Shown one piece after another: positions 20,350-33,800 of a stretch of DNA of 64,000 bases; the stretch's first letter is position 1; the number at the start of each line of letters is the position of its first letter. The stretch is from the NCBI RefSeq assembly GCF_035222375.1, contig NC_085887.1, positions 4,005,501 to 4,069,500 on the forward strand, read 5' to 3'. Both the position numbers and the translations under genes were made by a program. Under the pieces are notes generated by a model, which was not told the origin of the DNA, did no database searches, and worked only from the letters and a program-made list of their open reading frames with translations. The DNA is from Podospora pseudocomata (Eukaryota; Ascomycota; Sordariomycetes; Sordariales; Podosporaceae).

Positions 20350-22625
20350 TCACCCTGAAATCAGCGCCCCCACGTCTCCTACCGCCTGCCTTCCCATCTT
20401 CTTCAGCAGCGTCCGCTCATCCGCCTCTCTGTACTTTTCCCAGCTATCCAACCCCTCCTTTGCCTGGATGCTGAGCGTCTCGTAGCCCTGCTTGATCACC
20501 TCGGCCACTTGCAGACTGGTCAACTGCCCCCCGGTTCTCTTGCCCTTGACCGCTTTGGATCCATCAGTTCCCAGCATCTCCTTGTAGTGGACACTGACGC
20601 TGACAAGCGTATCGATAGAGTTGCTCGCCCTGTTGGCCAGCCCGTAGGTATCTCTAAACTTCACCAGCACCTCCCCCGTTTCGACAACCTTGTAAAACAG
20701 ATCGTCGTACGCTGCCGGTGTGGGTAAGAATGTCTCACCGGCCGACAGTCCCAAGGCGAGCAAATTGACTACATGATCCAACAGCGTGTTGATGTGACTC
20801 AGCCCCTTGAGATCAGAGGCATATGTTGTCAGGAATCGGATCAGGCTGAGTAGAGACCGAAACAGGTCAGCCCAGTGGTACTGCAGCCGTGTTCGCGACC
20901 GGGACATGTAGCTAATGATTCGCAGCAGAATGCCGACACACAGCGTGTAGAGGCCGACGTCCAGTCTGCGTCGCAGATTGTGGTTGATGGCGTCAATCAT
21001 GGTGTCCATGACAGCTGTGGCAATCACTCTCTCGGACCGCACCAGCGGCAAATAAGGGGATCGTTGCCGGCAAAGCCTCACCGGCACTTTGCTTTCGTCT
21101 GAACACATCCTTTTGCATAGGACAGGGTCCTCAATCAGTAACCGGAACACCATCAGGTTGAGGTGACAATACAAGGTTGTTCTCTGGGAGAGGTGGGCGT
21201 GCTGGAGGAGGTAGGACGTGAGAGAAATGAAGTTTGCAAACGGGGAGTCTTCCCCCTTTTCCGACCTTGGGGCACCGGTCACCAGTTCCAGACTGAACAG
21301 CTTGTTGGCGTGAGAAAAATCATATGTGGCAAGCAAGACGGCAGCTTCCTCTCCCGGCCTACAAGATCATTAGCAATATTTTCCCACAACCAGAAACAGA
21401 CGTGCACTCACAGCTCGGCAAACATTCTTTTGGCAGTGTCTGCGTCGTAGACCGGTTTGGGCGAGGGCTTTCCCCCTGGCGCAATAGCCCCTAGCCCAAT
21501 CTTGTTGAGCGTGTTGGCCAGCGTCCATCCTTCTGGTAGGTCTTCTTGGACATCGATATACTGATCCCGGAGCTTCTGGCACGTCTTGCCCACGCCCTTT
21601 ACGATATCCTTGATGACCCGCTCGTTGACAAAATCGTTCAAGCGCATTTGATAAGGGTTTTGAAACTCAAACTTGTTGTAGTTGGCCAGCAGTCCAAGCA
21701 GCATGAACGGCCTCGTTATCCTCGTCTCGTCGCCAGAAGTTTCCAGTGAAGATTGTGATTGAATACACTGTCTCGGTCAGCACCACGGCCCTTTCACATC
21801 AGGGGTTTAGTAACATACGCTTATTATCGCTGGGAACAGATCCCTCTGAATAAAGTACGTGAGCAAGCTCGTTTGATACGCCCCCGAGGACACGGCGAGC
21901 GCCAGTTCCACCGCCCGTTTCTGCAAATCGGCTGTATAAGTGCAGTTGGATTTCCCCTTTGACTGCTGCTGCTGCTGCTGCTGTGGTTCCTGTCCATCCG
22001 CCGGCTGCCTTTTGTCCTGCGCATGACCAACCCCATGTGGGCAACACTCTACCCCTGGGCCCCTTCCATTGCGTATGAGGCCCTCCAGCGCTGCGACAAA
22101 GTCCCCAAACACGGTATCGATCTGATCCAGCCCGGCCAAAACCTCAATGATATCCGAGCTCGGGTTTGTGTACCGTTTTGCAAGCACGCAAATCATGAAC
22201 GTGGACAAGGTGTCGAGTGCATGCAGATCCCCGACTCCATATGGCCGTCGCAACGCCTGTACCGCCTTGATGAATAGTTGCCTTGTCTGGGTCGACAGAT
22301 GGAGTAAATCGCCGACTGGGGTCTCGTCGAGCATGCGCTTCAAGCTGGCGCGGTCGGGCCGCAGGAGAAAGAACTCCTTCCAGAAGCCTTCGGGCTTTTC
22401 GGCCGGTGCATCTTCATCGTCCTTTTAGCACACAGTCTGTCAACCTCTGCGTCTGATAATTCGGTCACTCGGGGCTAACCTGTGAACCGGGACAAGTGTC
22501 AGCTGTTGTTCCTCACCAGGCACCCACCGCTGCGGACGAACCTTGAATAGGGCTTCATAGAGCCGGACGATTTTGGGCTGGAAAACCTCGGGCCGGGGCT
22601 GGTGTGTTAGGGGAGAAGGCTCCAT
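20350..22625 (-). CDS. ARMH3/UPF0588-family armadillo-like helical protein (DUF1741)
   Basis: Conserved eukaryotic alpha-helical-repeat protein. The human relative ARMH3 (C10orf76) works at the Golgi with GBF1 and PI4KB; the fission yeast relative is an uncharacterised UPF0588 protein. Exons 22625-22542, 22421-21819, 21767-21412 and 21358-20350 give 683 residues. Diagnostic stretches are QPKIVRLYEALFK, PEGFWKEFFLLRPDRASLKRML, RPFMLLGLLANYNKFEFQNPY and, in the DUF1741 part, LQYHWADLFRSLLSLIRFL with ETFLPTPAAYDDLFYKVVE. A poly-Gln tract coded by CAG (21963-21983) lies in a linker that varies in the family. The first intron is long (120 bp) and could hide a tiny exon. The Golgi role here is inference from the human protein. 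Confidence 0.88.
21963..21983 (-). repeat. CAG microsatellite encoding poly-Gln
   Basis: Seven consecutive CTG units on the plus strand (CAG on the coding strand) within exon 2 of the ARMH3-like gene, in a hydrophilic linker. Likely length-polymorphic. Confidence 0.8.
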
Positions 22626-23414
22626 GGGTCTACATATAACTGCCCGCAGTCAACTCGGTTGTGGTCGGTCGAGAATTGGGGTACGAGCGGTCGTGGTTGG
22701 GGTCGGGATTCGGGACAGCGTCGCGTTCGGTCGGGAACCCGCCAATCTGGCTCCCTGTCTCCGTCATCAAAGAAACGGAGAACACAGTGCGCGTCAGTTA
22801 GGTGGGGCTGCTATTTTTGGGCGCTTCTTGGCGGTGACGGGACAGTGCGGGCGAAACAACCGACAACCGCCTCATTCTCATAGGGCTGAAGACAAGCCGG
22901 TGAAGAATTAGACTCAATATATGACCATGTTTACCAGAACTGTCAAACTTATCAGGTGCGCCCCTTCTCAATAACCAACATGATCCGACCATGTCCGGTC
23001 AGTCTCCTTGTTCTTTTCTCCGCCACCTCCACGCCCGTTTGGATACATACACGCACCTTTTTTTGTTTCTACAGTACGTCTATCCCCGTAGAGTTCTTGT
23101 GTATACCATGCCCAGTGGCAACAAGCCGCCATTGCTGTTTCTGTTTAATCCACATCCCAGTTTGTGCCGAACCTCTACCACCACAAAAGGCCCAAAAATG
23201 TGGAAAGGACAGATCGTAGCCGCCACCGACCCATTTCCCCCCGGCAAAGAGATAACAGCAAGCTCAAAACAAAAGTGTCGCTAGTGAATATTCCAAAATG
23301 CCTAGGCTATGAGAAAGACAGTAAAGGATTGTAAACTCGAAATGTGAGTATTGGGTTAGATGTAGAAAAAAACAGCCCGCTATTAAACGCCCCAGGGAAA
23401 GCAAAGAAGAAAAG
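22626..23414. other. intergenic
   Basis: 789 bp between two minus-strand genes: the ARMH3-like promoter and the 3' region of the next gene. Nothing else recognised. Confidence 0.5.
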
Positions 23415-25460
23415 TCAAATCCCCCAGCTTCCCCTCCGCTCGCGCACACCCCAGGCCAAGGGGCTGATGGCGTTCAGGTCCGGATGTTGCCGAGCCCACT
23501 CATAGATGTAGAGCTTCAGCGCCTTCCATCTTGGACACCTGTCCTCCTCCTTGACATTGTCCTGCTCTTCGCTATCGAGCATGATATGTCCGGTGGCCTT
23601 GATCCTCTTCCCGTCCGCCCTTCTCGGGCCAGAGTCCTCACTGTTCTGGGACTGCGAGCCAGAGGATTGAGAATTGCCGTGGGCTTCTGCGCCCCATAGA
23701 TCCTCCATGATGGCGTCGTCGTCCCTTTCCAGTTCCTCCACGGGAATCCGGCTGATCTTGCTCAGCTCCTCATCGTAGAGCCTAGCCGTGGCCGGGTATC
23801 CAAGAGACAAGTAATTGTACACCTGCGTCACAAACTTGTCATCAAACTCGGCGGCAATCTTCTCCTCGAGGTCAGCCACAGCCTTCTCTTGCTTCAGTTT
23901 CTCGTCCAGGTTGTGCAGGTTGTGGAGCATGTGAAGGCCCTTGGGTGCGTTGTTCTTGGTTCGGTGCTCGGGAACGACCAGACTCCCATTCGCCGAATGT
24001 GGTTTCTTTTGGAGCTGAATAGAGCCTCCTCCTGGGATATGCAGACTGTCGGTCCTCGAACCAACCGGCGTCGGCTCCTCGCTTAGTTCGACCGGAGCAG
24101 TTCCAAAAGCTCTGTCAAATGGATCTGTGTTGCTTGCGTCGGGCATGGGCGTCGTGATCATCAGCGGCCTGTCCACATGAGCAATCTTTTCGTTTTGGTT
24201 GCTCGTGTAGCAGTAACCGCGCCAGAGGCCATGCTGTTCTGTCGGGTCACGGTGCTGGTCCTCCAGCGTCGTTCCCGTCTCCAGATCCCACAAATGATCC
24301 GGCTCCAGCTTGGTCTGCTTCGGGGACGGGCACTTTCTAAACGTTAGATCCTGGCCGAGCATGGGAGGTGATTTTTTCAGTCGCAACCGATGGGCGGCCC
24401 TCGCCCTCTCCAGGGACATGTCTCTTTCCTGGCCGTAGGGGTTGAAAGGTGCATGGTGCCCAAAAGATGTTTCCGGAGGTATATGCGAGGCCGGGGCATA
24501 AGGCATGTCGCCAGCCTTGCCAGCAGGCGCCGAGGGTATGTACGGCATGAAGCTCTCGCCGATGGGTCGGACCGGGGGAGAGTCTGGCTCCATGTTGGGC
24601 ATGCGATTCTCTCCAGTGGGCGGCAGAGGCGACTCGGCACGGAGCAAGGGCATATGAGTCTCTCCAATGGCCACCAGCGAGCCTGATGACGGCCGTGGCC
24701 TCCACAGGGGAGAGTTGGCTATGGACGACCTCTGTCTGCTCGTCAAATCTATGGCATCGCTAGGGACATCAATGCTCATCTTGTCCAGGTCCAACGTGTC
24801 TATCCGACTCATGTCACGCTGCCTGTGGGCATTCACCATTTGCGCATGCTCTTGCATCTCCTTGAAGGCCCAGCTAATGTCCTCCTCGGACGAGTTGCGT
24901 CTCGAGTGCATGGGATTCCATGGGCCCCTCGTCAAAGGTCTCCCGCGGGGCCCGTCGTCTTCTGACCCTTCCCTGACATAGAAATGTTCAGCACCGCCTA
25001 TGCGCTGGCCGCTGTTGGGGAACGCGCTCATGGCAATGTCCTGGAGCTTCCTTTGAGCATCGCGGGCCACGAGATCAAACAAGGGGCCGGCAATCTCATC
25101 ATCACACGATTCGCGCCGGGCATGAGCCCTCTGTCTCTCGGGGCTTGCTGGGATGGATCCATGGCTTCGTTTCCTTCGGGGCTTGGGGGCGTAAATGTGA
25201 TTTGTGTAGGGTGTGATATCTGTCCTGTCTGTCGGACGGGTGGCTGGGCCTTCGTCTCCAACTCGCCTAGATCTTCGGACCGAGGACTCTACCAGTTGCG
25301 GTGCAAACTTGCGTCGCTCCCGCGGAGGTGGTGATGGCGACCTCGGGGATGGACTCGGGGTCAGCTCATTGGGCGGTATGGACTTTCGATAGCGTTCAAA
25401 GGTGGTCTCTATCAACTTGGGTGCGAACTTTGGCCCCGGCCGATCTTTGGTGTTGGCCAT
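23415..25460 (-). CDS. conserved fungal disordered protein, unknown function
   Basis: Single-exon frame of 681 residues from MANTKDRPGPKFAPKLIETT. I chose this ATG because the short motif KFAPKLIE is echoed by KFAPQLVESSVRRSRR shortly after, and the in-frame sequence upstream (to 25661) looks like UTR. Long Ser/Pro/Arg-rich disordered regions fill about residues 35-500. The only part that looks ordered is C-terminal: LEEKIAAEFDDKFVTQVYNYLSLGYPATARLYDEEL and, at the end, CPRWKALKLYIYEWARQHPDLNAISPLAWGVRERRGSWGI. The basic N-terminus and the many Ser next to Arg suggest phosphoregulation. I cannot assign a function. Confidence 0.75.
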   Translation of the reverse strand: MANTKDRPGPKFAPKLIETTFERYRKSIPPNELTPSPSPRSPSPPPRERRKFAPQLVESSVRRSRRVGDEGPATRPTDRTDITPYTNHIYAPKPRRKRSHGSIPASPERQRAHARRESCDDEIAGPLFDLVARDAQRKLQDIAMSAFPNSGQRIGGAEHFYVREGSEDDGPRGRPLTRGPWNPMHSRRNSSEEDISWAFKEMQEHAQMVNAHRQRDMSRIDTLDLDKMSIDVPSDAIDLTSRQRSSIANSPLWRPRPSSGSLVAIGETHMPLLRAESPLPPTGENRMPNMEPDSPPVRPIGESFMPYIPSAPAGKAGDMPYAPASHIPPETSFGHHAPFNPYGQERDMSLERARAAHRLRLKKSPPMLGQDLTFRKCPSPKQTKLEPDHLWDLETGTTLEDQHRDPTEQHGLWRGYCYTSNQNEKIAHVDRPLMITTPMPDASNTDPFDRAFGTAPVELSEEPTPVGSRTDSLHIPGGGSIQLQKKPHSANGSLVVPEHRTKNNAPKGLHMLHNLHNLDEKLKQEKAVADLEEKIAAEFDDKFVTQVYNYLSLGYPATARLYDEELSKISRIPVEELERDDDAIMEDLWGAEAHGNSQSSGSQSQNSEDSGPRRADGKRIKATGHIMLDSEEQDNVKEEDRCPRWKALKLYIYEWARQHPDLNAISPLAWGVRERRGSWGI

Positions 25461-28400
25461 TACAGGTTCTGATTGGAACCACCGGGTGGAGTTACACCAT
25501 GCGTTCAGTACTCTACTGGGCTGTCGAGTTAGTCTGACGGTCAAGGGAAACAGGAGGGCAGGAGGGCGCACCCACCAACCACGTTTTGGAATGTTGGATG
25601 ACTTCAGGTCCCGTCGTGAATCATGAAGCTCTGGCACAAGAACAGGCCAGCGGCGCGGCACACCCAGACGGCTTCCAACTTGATTTGTATGCCGTGAGCG
25701 GGGGCGAGTCGGCAGAGGGATGCGAGGATTTGGAGGAGGCGGTCACAAGAGCTGAGGCGGGTATTGCAACATTGCTGGAGCGATGTCCGTGGTGCGTGGG
25801 CCACGATAGCAGCAGCCACGCAGCCAACACCAGCGCTTACCGCAGCTGGCAGAAAGTGGGCGGGAGACCCCAGAGTGGGATGAATGGTGGGGCATTGCCC
25901 ATGTCGCTGCACTGTGCGAAGAAGCCACTGCGGAACTCAGCCGGACCCGCGTGATCCATTGGCCGGGAGTATTTCAAGCCACAGCCGCCACACACTTGGC
26001 CATCCGCACCGTATGCTTATCGTTCGCACACCGTCACTGTACAATGCATCCCAAATCCAGCACCTGAGATCAAGCAAACAGCGGGGTGCGAGCTGCAGTC
26101 TCTATCCATGTCGTCCTGCCTTGCGAGCTTGAAGCCTGACATCATCCACCGGTAATCGCATCTTTTCTGACTGCTGTTGGCTCATCAACCTGGGAAATGG
26201 AGAGCAATAACGATCACAAGCCCTGGCGCACTCAAAGGGACTGACCATCAGGGTTCACAAAGAACCAAGGAGATCTCCTTTGACAACATCTAACAAAGTA
26301 CAAAGTAGACTCACCGTTCTGTCTCCCTAGGTAGGCGGTGTCGGCTCAGCTCCCTACAGGCCAGCGCATGTTTTTGACTTTTTAGGTCAAGTGACGCTCA
26401 AGTGCCCGTCCGGTGCCCGTCACAGCCTTTACGGAATGGAAATGGTCATTTTCAGGGTCCAAGTCGGTGAGGGTGTGCTGGCTTCACCCAGCCTTGGCTT
26501 GCCCGTCCTCTATCCTTCGGCGAGTCTCGAGGACTTCCCCGTCCTCTGTTCGGTACCATGCTGGTGGCTTCAGGGACCAAGCCGCTAGAGAAACCCGCCT
26601 CCATTTCAACGGGCCCTATCGGGTGACGCTCCACTATCAAAACCCGAGCCCGTGAGCGGTGGGCAAACTCTGGTTGTCAAGAAACTCGAAATCACGCAAC
26701 ACAGCCCAGAAGTCAGCTTGACAAAAGTTACTGCCAGTTTCGACGTGAGAAGAGACAGTCTTCCACCCGTCCATCACCCTTGGTCTCTAGACTCGTGACA
26801 TCTGAGGTGAGATAAACCCGCGCGGGGGTGCAACCCCCACACAGAGTCGCCCGTTTCTTGACACCAACCACACCGCCCACCCTCGCCAACTTTAATACCC
26901 CTGTCCGGTTGGAAGGGTGGAAGGGTCCTCAGCCGCCACCAGCCAAGAGAGCTTACCTTCATCAAGTCCCGATCGCCGATAGCCGACTAACACTACAAAA
27001 CGACAGCTCACACACTTCAAGTAGTGTACCTACCTACCCAAGCCCCCAAGAACAATATATTCATCTCATGTTTGCCAATGTCACGATGCCGCCAGAATCC
27101 ACTGCCATTCGGTCAGCCACACGCAGTGAAAGACCTTCCCGTGACTGGGCCAGATTTTCTTGTGGCTGTCTCTTATTGGAGATGATGCAAGGGAACTTAT
27201 GCAGCATCCCCTGCCGGGCATATAGACACTGCACACCTCCCTCCTTAGGTCACCAACAACAGTTTGACCCCACAGGCCACTTTTCGCAGTTCCTCCAATA
27301 CACTCCGGGCGGCCCAATCGGCAGGATGGCGTCCACGGGGTCGGGTGTCCTGATATACTCCGGTTATCCCCTTGGATCTCCATACGGAGCACTGGGACGC
27401 AGACACTTTCTCGCCTCTGAGTAAGCAACATATCCAATGTAGAAGCAGTGAGCGGCCAGTAGTATAACCAATGACCTCAGCCCAGAAAACCCGCTTTTTA
27501 CCCCAGACTCTTGGCCGCGACGAGATCGTCTTTTGGCATTTTGCGGGGAAGTGGCAAATGGTGTTAAACAGTTGGTTGTTATCTCACGTCCCCTGTTGTT
27601 TATGATGGCGCCCGGCCGGGGAGACGGCCATACCCGACACGGATTCTGGCCGACACGAGACGTGCTAGTGCTATGCGGATATCCCATATTTACATTCCAC
27701 CATCAAGGCCCGATGGCTTGGTCTCTCTGGAGCGAGTGTCATTGAGAAGACAAGTACACAGAAATATAGAGACCCCAGCGTGTAATCGCCTCTCAGGACA
27801 TGACTCCCTAAAGCTGCCTCCTCGGGGGCTTTCGTTATCTTCAAAAGTCTATCAACTCTGTTTACTATCTATGTAGATGGCATCATTGAGCGTTCTCCTC
27901 CCAAATAGCAGTCTCGGTTATTCGGGTGTTAATGTAACAAGATAGGAAAGGTATTCGAGATGCATAGAATAATTATGGCTGACTCACATGCTGCGAGCCT
28001 AGCTTCTCGTAACGGTGCCCATCAACGTGTTACGTCGCATGGCTTTCCGTTTTTTTGCGTATTACAAAGAGACTCCAATCTAGGTACCTAGGTAGGTATG
28101 ATGTCTTAGAGTGAGAAGAGTGTTGTTGACGATGTGCGATCAATACTATGAACAAAACTGGAAATAGTCTCGCGAGACATTTCGAATATATCATTATCGA
28201 TGTGCTGTTCAGGGCACTTGGCTATGTCATCCTGTCTTGAACTCCTCTCGAGTCGTTCGTGATACTTCAAGACCAATCACCAAGGCAGGTTGACTCGACT
28301 GCCTAGAGGCTGCTACTCTGGAGTGGTTTCACTTTTCAAGCATGGATTACCTAGATATGTGATGATCCTCCGCATTTACTGCCACCCAGACAGAGTGCCA

Positions 28401-30880
28401 CAAAGACACGGATGTCGGTTTGAAGATGCGACCACAGTGCGCAATGAACTACTCAGCCACAACCACCACTTCCTATCAGATCTGGAATACAAGAGAAGCC
28501 TGTCCCCTTCCCATGCAGAAGGTCTTCGGCCTATGCACATCTACGTGGCGTAGTGATAAGTGCGCTGGTTAGAATTCTTATCACAGTTTCAAACGACTAT
28601 GACTTGTTCAGACCTGGCGAGCATTCCCTCTACTCAACTTGAATCAGTGTCCGGCATTACAATGGTTCATCAAGACGATACCACAGACGCCACAGTCATA
28701 CTGCGTCAGACACATATGGGTTGGAAATGAGGATGGAAAGATGGCGTCGACGGGAAAGGAGATTAGATGAACTTTGTGGACCAGGAGGACTCAGGAGGCG
28801 TGCTTCCCGGCGTCGGATAGATAGGATTGTCAAATGCGGTGACACCATCACGCAAAGGATAGTATGTACAGCATGAATTTGTGTATCATGAAGGCTACGA
28901 AAGCGTGTTCTCATGACCTCACTCCTTTTCCAAAGTTACAACGAGCGGACTGTCAGGTTATCAGCCATGCTACCGTTGTTTCAATACAGGTAGTGACAAC
29001 ACAGTCACCTCTAGTAGAAGACTAGTAGAAGAGTTGAAGATTTGACGTCAGAGAGGAGGAATGATCATGACCACATTGGCTGATGCAATCACCCGTGGAA
29101 GAACCGCCCTTCATCTACAGCTGTCTTGCAAACAATATGCGTACTGGGAGCAGCAGTCTTGTGCGCCTGAGGCTGAATCATGGGTGGTCAACCAAGAGAT
29201 AAGCCGACTTGGATTCGTTGAGAGTGCTCAACCGCTATCGAAAATGGGCCGGGTTGGGCGTTAATGTCTCAAGCGGTTGAGAGATTGCAATGTAACGGAT
29301 GATTGAATGGTTGGTCCAAGCCTTGCTATCTACCGACGTTGACGCCGCCACGTTCAACGCGCGCGATCTCTCAATGGTCCGTGGGGGCACCGTCCAAGGC
29401 CTTGTGACAGCTGCAACCCTACCACCCGGAAACGTCTCTGAAAAACCACAGAAAGAGATGCTGGTCCTGGTTGTCGATTGAAACGCGGCTCCAGACACGC
29501 TCGGATGCGTCTTCGATCACGAGCACGATTCCGGGAACGCCTGGCAGCTTCCCAGATTCTGGGAACTAGGAATGGGGGTCAGCCCCTGGCTGTGCCAAGA
29601 GAGTCTCTCCCGAATGTCGCGTGGCAGCGGATGACGGCGAGGCCTTTGAACCTGCTGGCTGATGCCAAGAGTAGAGATGTTGGTTCGGCTGGATAAAGCT
29701 GCAAGTCCTCGCATTGCTGCTGTGTTTTTGTCGGCGAGAAAGACAGCGTGGAAAATGCTGTGACACGGCTGCAAAGATGTCAGGGGGTGGGTCACGATAA
29801 GCGGACGGCATATGATATGGACTATGAGTGGAGGATCTCGAGATGTCCATGGCCAGGGTCTTGAGCTTTGACGGGCCAAGACAGCTATCTACTACACACA
29901 ACTTTGCTGTCGAGAGACGGGAGCAGTCGTGCCAGTGCAGTCTGGCCGTCATGTCGCGTGTCTGGTTCGGCCAATGCAAGACGGCGGCGAATGCCCGTTA
30001 CCTATCTCTCCTCATGCCCATGGCCAACCACGGCTCGCGAGCCCGACAAAAGAACATCTCGGCAGCCAAGTTTCTCCCCGTCGTCTCCTGGATGCCAGGC
30101 GGGGCCAGCAAGATGGGCAAATGAGCTGAACGGTGGGCACCAGTGGCACCGTATTCAGGGGAGTCCCCGGTGGCGGAACAACGGGAAAAAGCTAAAATTG
30201 GGAGTGATGGAAATGCAATAAAGAACAGCTCCATTTTGCATGTTCGAGAACACGAAATGGTCTCCTGATGACGGGTACCTGAAAGTCTTTGGAACTCTCT
30301 CGGGTCAGCATCACGGACCGCTGGTCGATACAGCTTGCCGAGCGCCCGTCTCGGCGAGGGTCGTGGTGCAACTCTGGGCCGATAAGCTTGGGTCTGGCAG
30401 AGACAATGGTGGTTGCGGTGGTTGTGTGATGCAGGTCAAAAAACAGGATCGCTGATTCGCGGCCCACAGTGACACAAGCCCAAGACTTCAACGCTCCGCC
30501 AAACTGGATTCGCGAACCAGGATCCCTTTGATAGATGAGATTAAAATGAAATAAGCCCAGGAACCGACGACGGGCTGCTTTGTTTAGAAACACCAGATCC
30601 CGCCCTGGCCTTTTTCTTTCCTGCTGCATCATCTTATACCTACTTAGAACCCAGGACATGATAGACTGCTTGCCGTTCCATCAGTCGGCCTCGAGGACAA
30701 CGTTTCTGCCGACGAGGACACACGACACAAGCGCACGAAAAGCGACCGACACCGAATCCTACATTGCACTAGGCGGGCCCTTTGCAGAACGGCGACCAAC
30801 CGTGGCACACTAAGGGTAGCCCAGAGCGACGGGAGCAGAGCAATACGCGGCCGTTCTGTCCATGCTCGTCCTCGTCCACC
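25461..30880. other. long (5.4 kb) intergenic region between divergent genes
   Basis: No open frame here shows a domain, a signal peptide or a convincing exon series, although several of 60-200 codons exist on both strands. Base composition is mixed, without the strong A/T bias expected of RIP-treated repeats, and I see no transposon ends. TAGGTA-type motifs occur near 26327, 27027, 28081 and 30640. It is likely regulatory for the genes on either side and may hold non-coding transcripts; sequence alone cannot show this. Confidence 0.55.
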
Positions 30881-33800
30881 ATGGCGGCGTCAAGATATAA
30901 CACTCTGCCGGCCGGCCAGGCTGATGACGACACGCCTGATCAACACGGCCAGCGCCCGCCGTTTTCCCCAGATTCCTTCGCCTCGCGCCTCTCGCCAACG
31001 TCGCAGTCCACCTCGACCAGCCTGGCCTCGCCCACCCAGTCGCCCAATCCCATGGCCCATGCGAGCTTGGCCGAAAAGACGTTTACTCCCCTCTCCATGA
31101 ACGAAAGCGATTACCTGTCGGACCACTCGGCCACCGACCGCCTGCTGAGAAAAAAGTCGTCCTTCTCCCTCGAACACGAATCGATGCTGAGCACCTCCAA
31201 CACTTCCAGAGGCGAAACGTTTCTGCAGGTGGGCAGTGCCATTGGCAGAAGCAACAGTGTCAGCAGCACGTCCAGTGCCACGGCAGCTGGCCGGGGCGTG
31301 ACGGTTGTCAGCTCCATGGTCCAATCGTTTGAAGCCCTGCACGCGGCAGTGGTTGAGAAAGAACGAGAACTGGCGGCCAAAAAGAGCAGTGCCAGTCTTC
31401 GCCCGTCTCTCGGTCCGGTGTCAAGGACAACATCGCCAGCTCCAAATGCAGACCTGACAGACGCAAGCCAGCACCAGCACCAGCACCAGCAACACCTGGG
31501 GGCCAGTCTTGGCGGGGCTGTTGGCGCCGCCGATACGACCATCGTGCCGCAGACAACCGCTGCATGCTCAAATCCCGACCCCCCAGCGCAAAATGCGAAG
31601 GCCGCCCCTGAGTCCCCGATCCGCTCCCCGATTTCAGTGACGGCCCAGACGCCCCTGATCCGACCGACTCCCACGACAATTCCTTCTCCCACCACCTCGA
31701 TCGAATCGCCATTGCCCCGAACCTCTTCCACCGCGAGCATCAGCCTGACACACCCCACCCCAGATCTCAACAAGCGATCGCAGTCGGGCGCCTACCTCGG
31801 CAACATTGCCGCCCTCGAAGCCACGGCTGAGCGCCTGTCCATGACCAGTTCCATCGAAGTCGCCATTCGCGAAGAACACAACGAGCTCAAGCGGTCCGAG
31901 AGTCGGAAGTCGTCGATTCTTCACCGTGCGAGGGGTACCTCAGCCGGTTCCGAGTCTGGTTCGGCGTTGCATCTCGGAAGCAGAAAGAACTCGGTGGTGG
32001 AAACGAACAACGCAGCCCGTTTTGGCGGTTATGTCATGAGTCCCCAACATTCCTTGTCTGGCGCGTCAGCCCGTCTCCGCTCTGGCAGCAAGGCCAGCTC
32101 CAGTGGAAGGCCAGCTCCGGAGTCCGTTGCGCTTTCGTCTAGCCTGGAGAACGGCGAGGACTTTCCATTCATGTCTCGGAGTGGACCAGGAAAAGCGTCA
32201 ACGAGAAGTGCAGCCAGCAAGCTGTCTCTTGCCGAGATTGCCGAACTGGAACACCCAATAGCCCTGACGCGGGATGCCATGGACCGAGCCGACCTGGGAG
32301 TGCCGGACAACGACGAGGAGGAGAGGCGCATACTAGCGAGTGCCCGCCAATATATCGAGCCAGAGTTTGCCGATGAGGGGGAAGGAGCGCGCACACCCCA
32401 GAATGAGAACCAAACCTTTCTGGATGATCCCGCCCCGCGGCTGCAGCTCCACCAGCCCGACCAGTACTCGCAGTATTGGGACCAGAATAATGACCAGGCG
32501 AGAAGACCAACGACGGCCGCATCCGTTACCACGTTTGATCAAGCTCAGACAGCGTTTGGTGACTTTGACGGCGTCCACTGTGACCCCGAAGCCGACCAGT
32601 TTGTGCCTCACCAGGAGCCTGAGCTGCCTCCGCCTCGGTCACAACAGCAACCGCAGCACCATGGCATCAACAATTCGTTGGGGCCCCGCCCGACATCGTA
32701 CTTTGACCCATCTACCGGGCAGCAGATGCTCTACTACCCAGCTCCGGTCCCCGCCATGCTCAATCTGCCACCAAAGCTGTCCAAAAAGCCCAAGGCGGGA
32801 CCCAGAACCGCGAGGCGGTCCCAGGTCATGAGTGCGATGCCGATGGTGACAACGCGGGAATCACGGGTGTGGCTTCCTGATCCGACTCATACTGTGGGCG
32901 GAGGTAGCCAGCACAACGTGCCCCTCATGCCGGAGCTCCTCGGCGGAGATTACGCTCCCCAGACATCAAATGCCGACGAGCTGGCGCCACCACAAGCGCC
33001 CGCCCTTGCTTCGGGCCACTCCAGGCACGCGTCCGAGGCGAGCACCATCCATCCGGCTGCCCCTGTTGTGGAAGAGCAACGAGAATTCCGTCGTCCTCAA
33101 CGCTTGACCGACAACCGCAAATCCCGGGCGACTATATTGGACGGCTTGCCACCACAGCTCCGTGCAAGCGCCTTTTTCGAGCTGCCCTCTACCCATCTCC
33201 CCAAGATTGAGGTCAAGGACGGATCTGCCATGGCGACGCTCGACAGCATCCTCGACGCCTCGGCCGCTGCGCCCGTCAGCGCTTTTACCGACCACGCCTT
33301 TGCCGGGGCCTTGGGTGATGAGGTTTATGGGACTGAGAAGAAGCGCAAATCAAAGAAGCCGCCCAAGAAGTCCGACGCAGAGCCTGTGGAGGAGGAGGTG
33401 GTGGCCAAGCCAAAACGAAAGACGCTTGTCAAGAGGAACTCGAGCTCGGCTCTGCTTGACTACGAGAACGAACCGAAGAAGAGATCTAGTCGGTTTTCCC
33501 TTTTCCCGAGCAGAGGCGATGACGACGACAGCGATGACGACGACGAGCGGATCAGACGAAATGGTGATCGTTCACCCGGCGATGGCCCTCTGCAGTCTCC
33601 CAACCCCCTCGCCCCGGGTGCCGACGAAGAGTCCAGTGAACAATCCAGCGACGAGTCTAGTGAGAACGAAAGGTCTGTCTACAGAGGCCCGCCCACGACG
33701 CTGCTCGCAGAGTTGCAGATCCGGAAGCGCCAGAATCAGCAGCGAGTCAAGGACGGCACCCAGCTTCCCCGCGGCCAGCACGGCACCACTCTTCTTGAAC

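Noticed and set aside
26828-27424. 198-codon open frame in the long gap
   Set aside because: No domain, signal peptide or exon partners; compositionally like the surrounding non-coding DNA.
29517-30124. Overlapping open frames on both strands in the long gap
   Set aside because: Several frames are open at once, which reflects base composition rather than coding selection.
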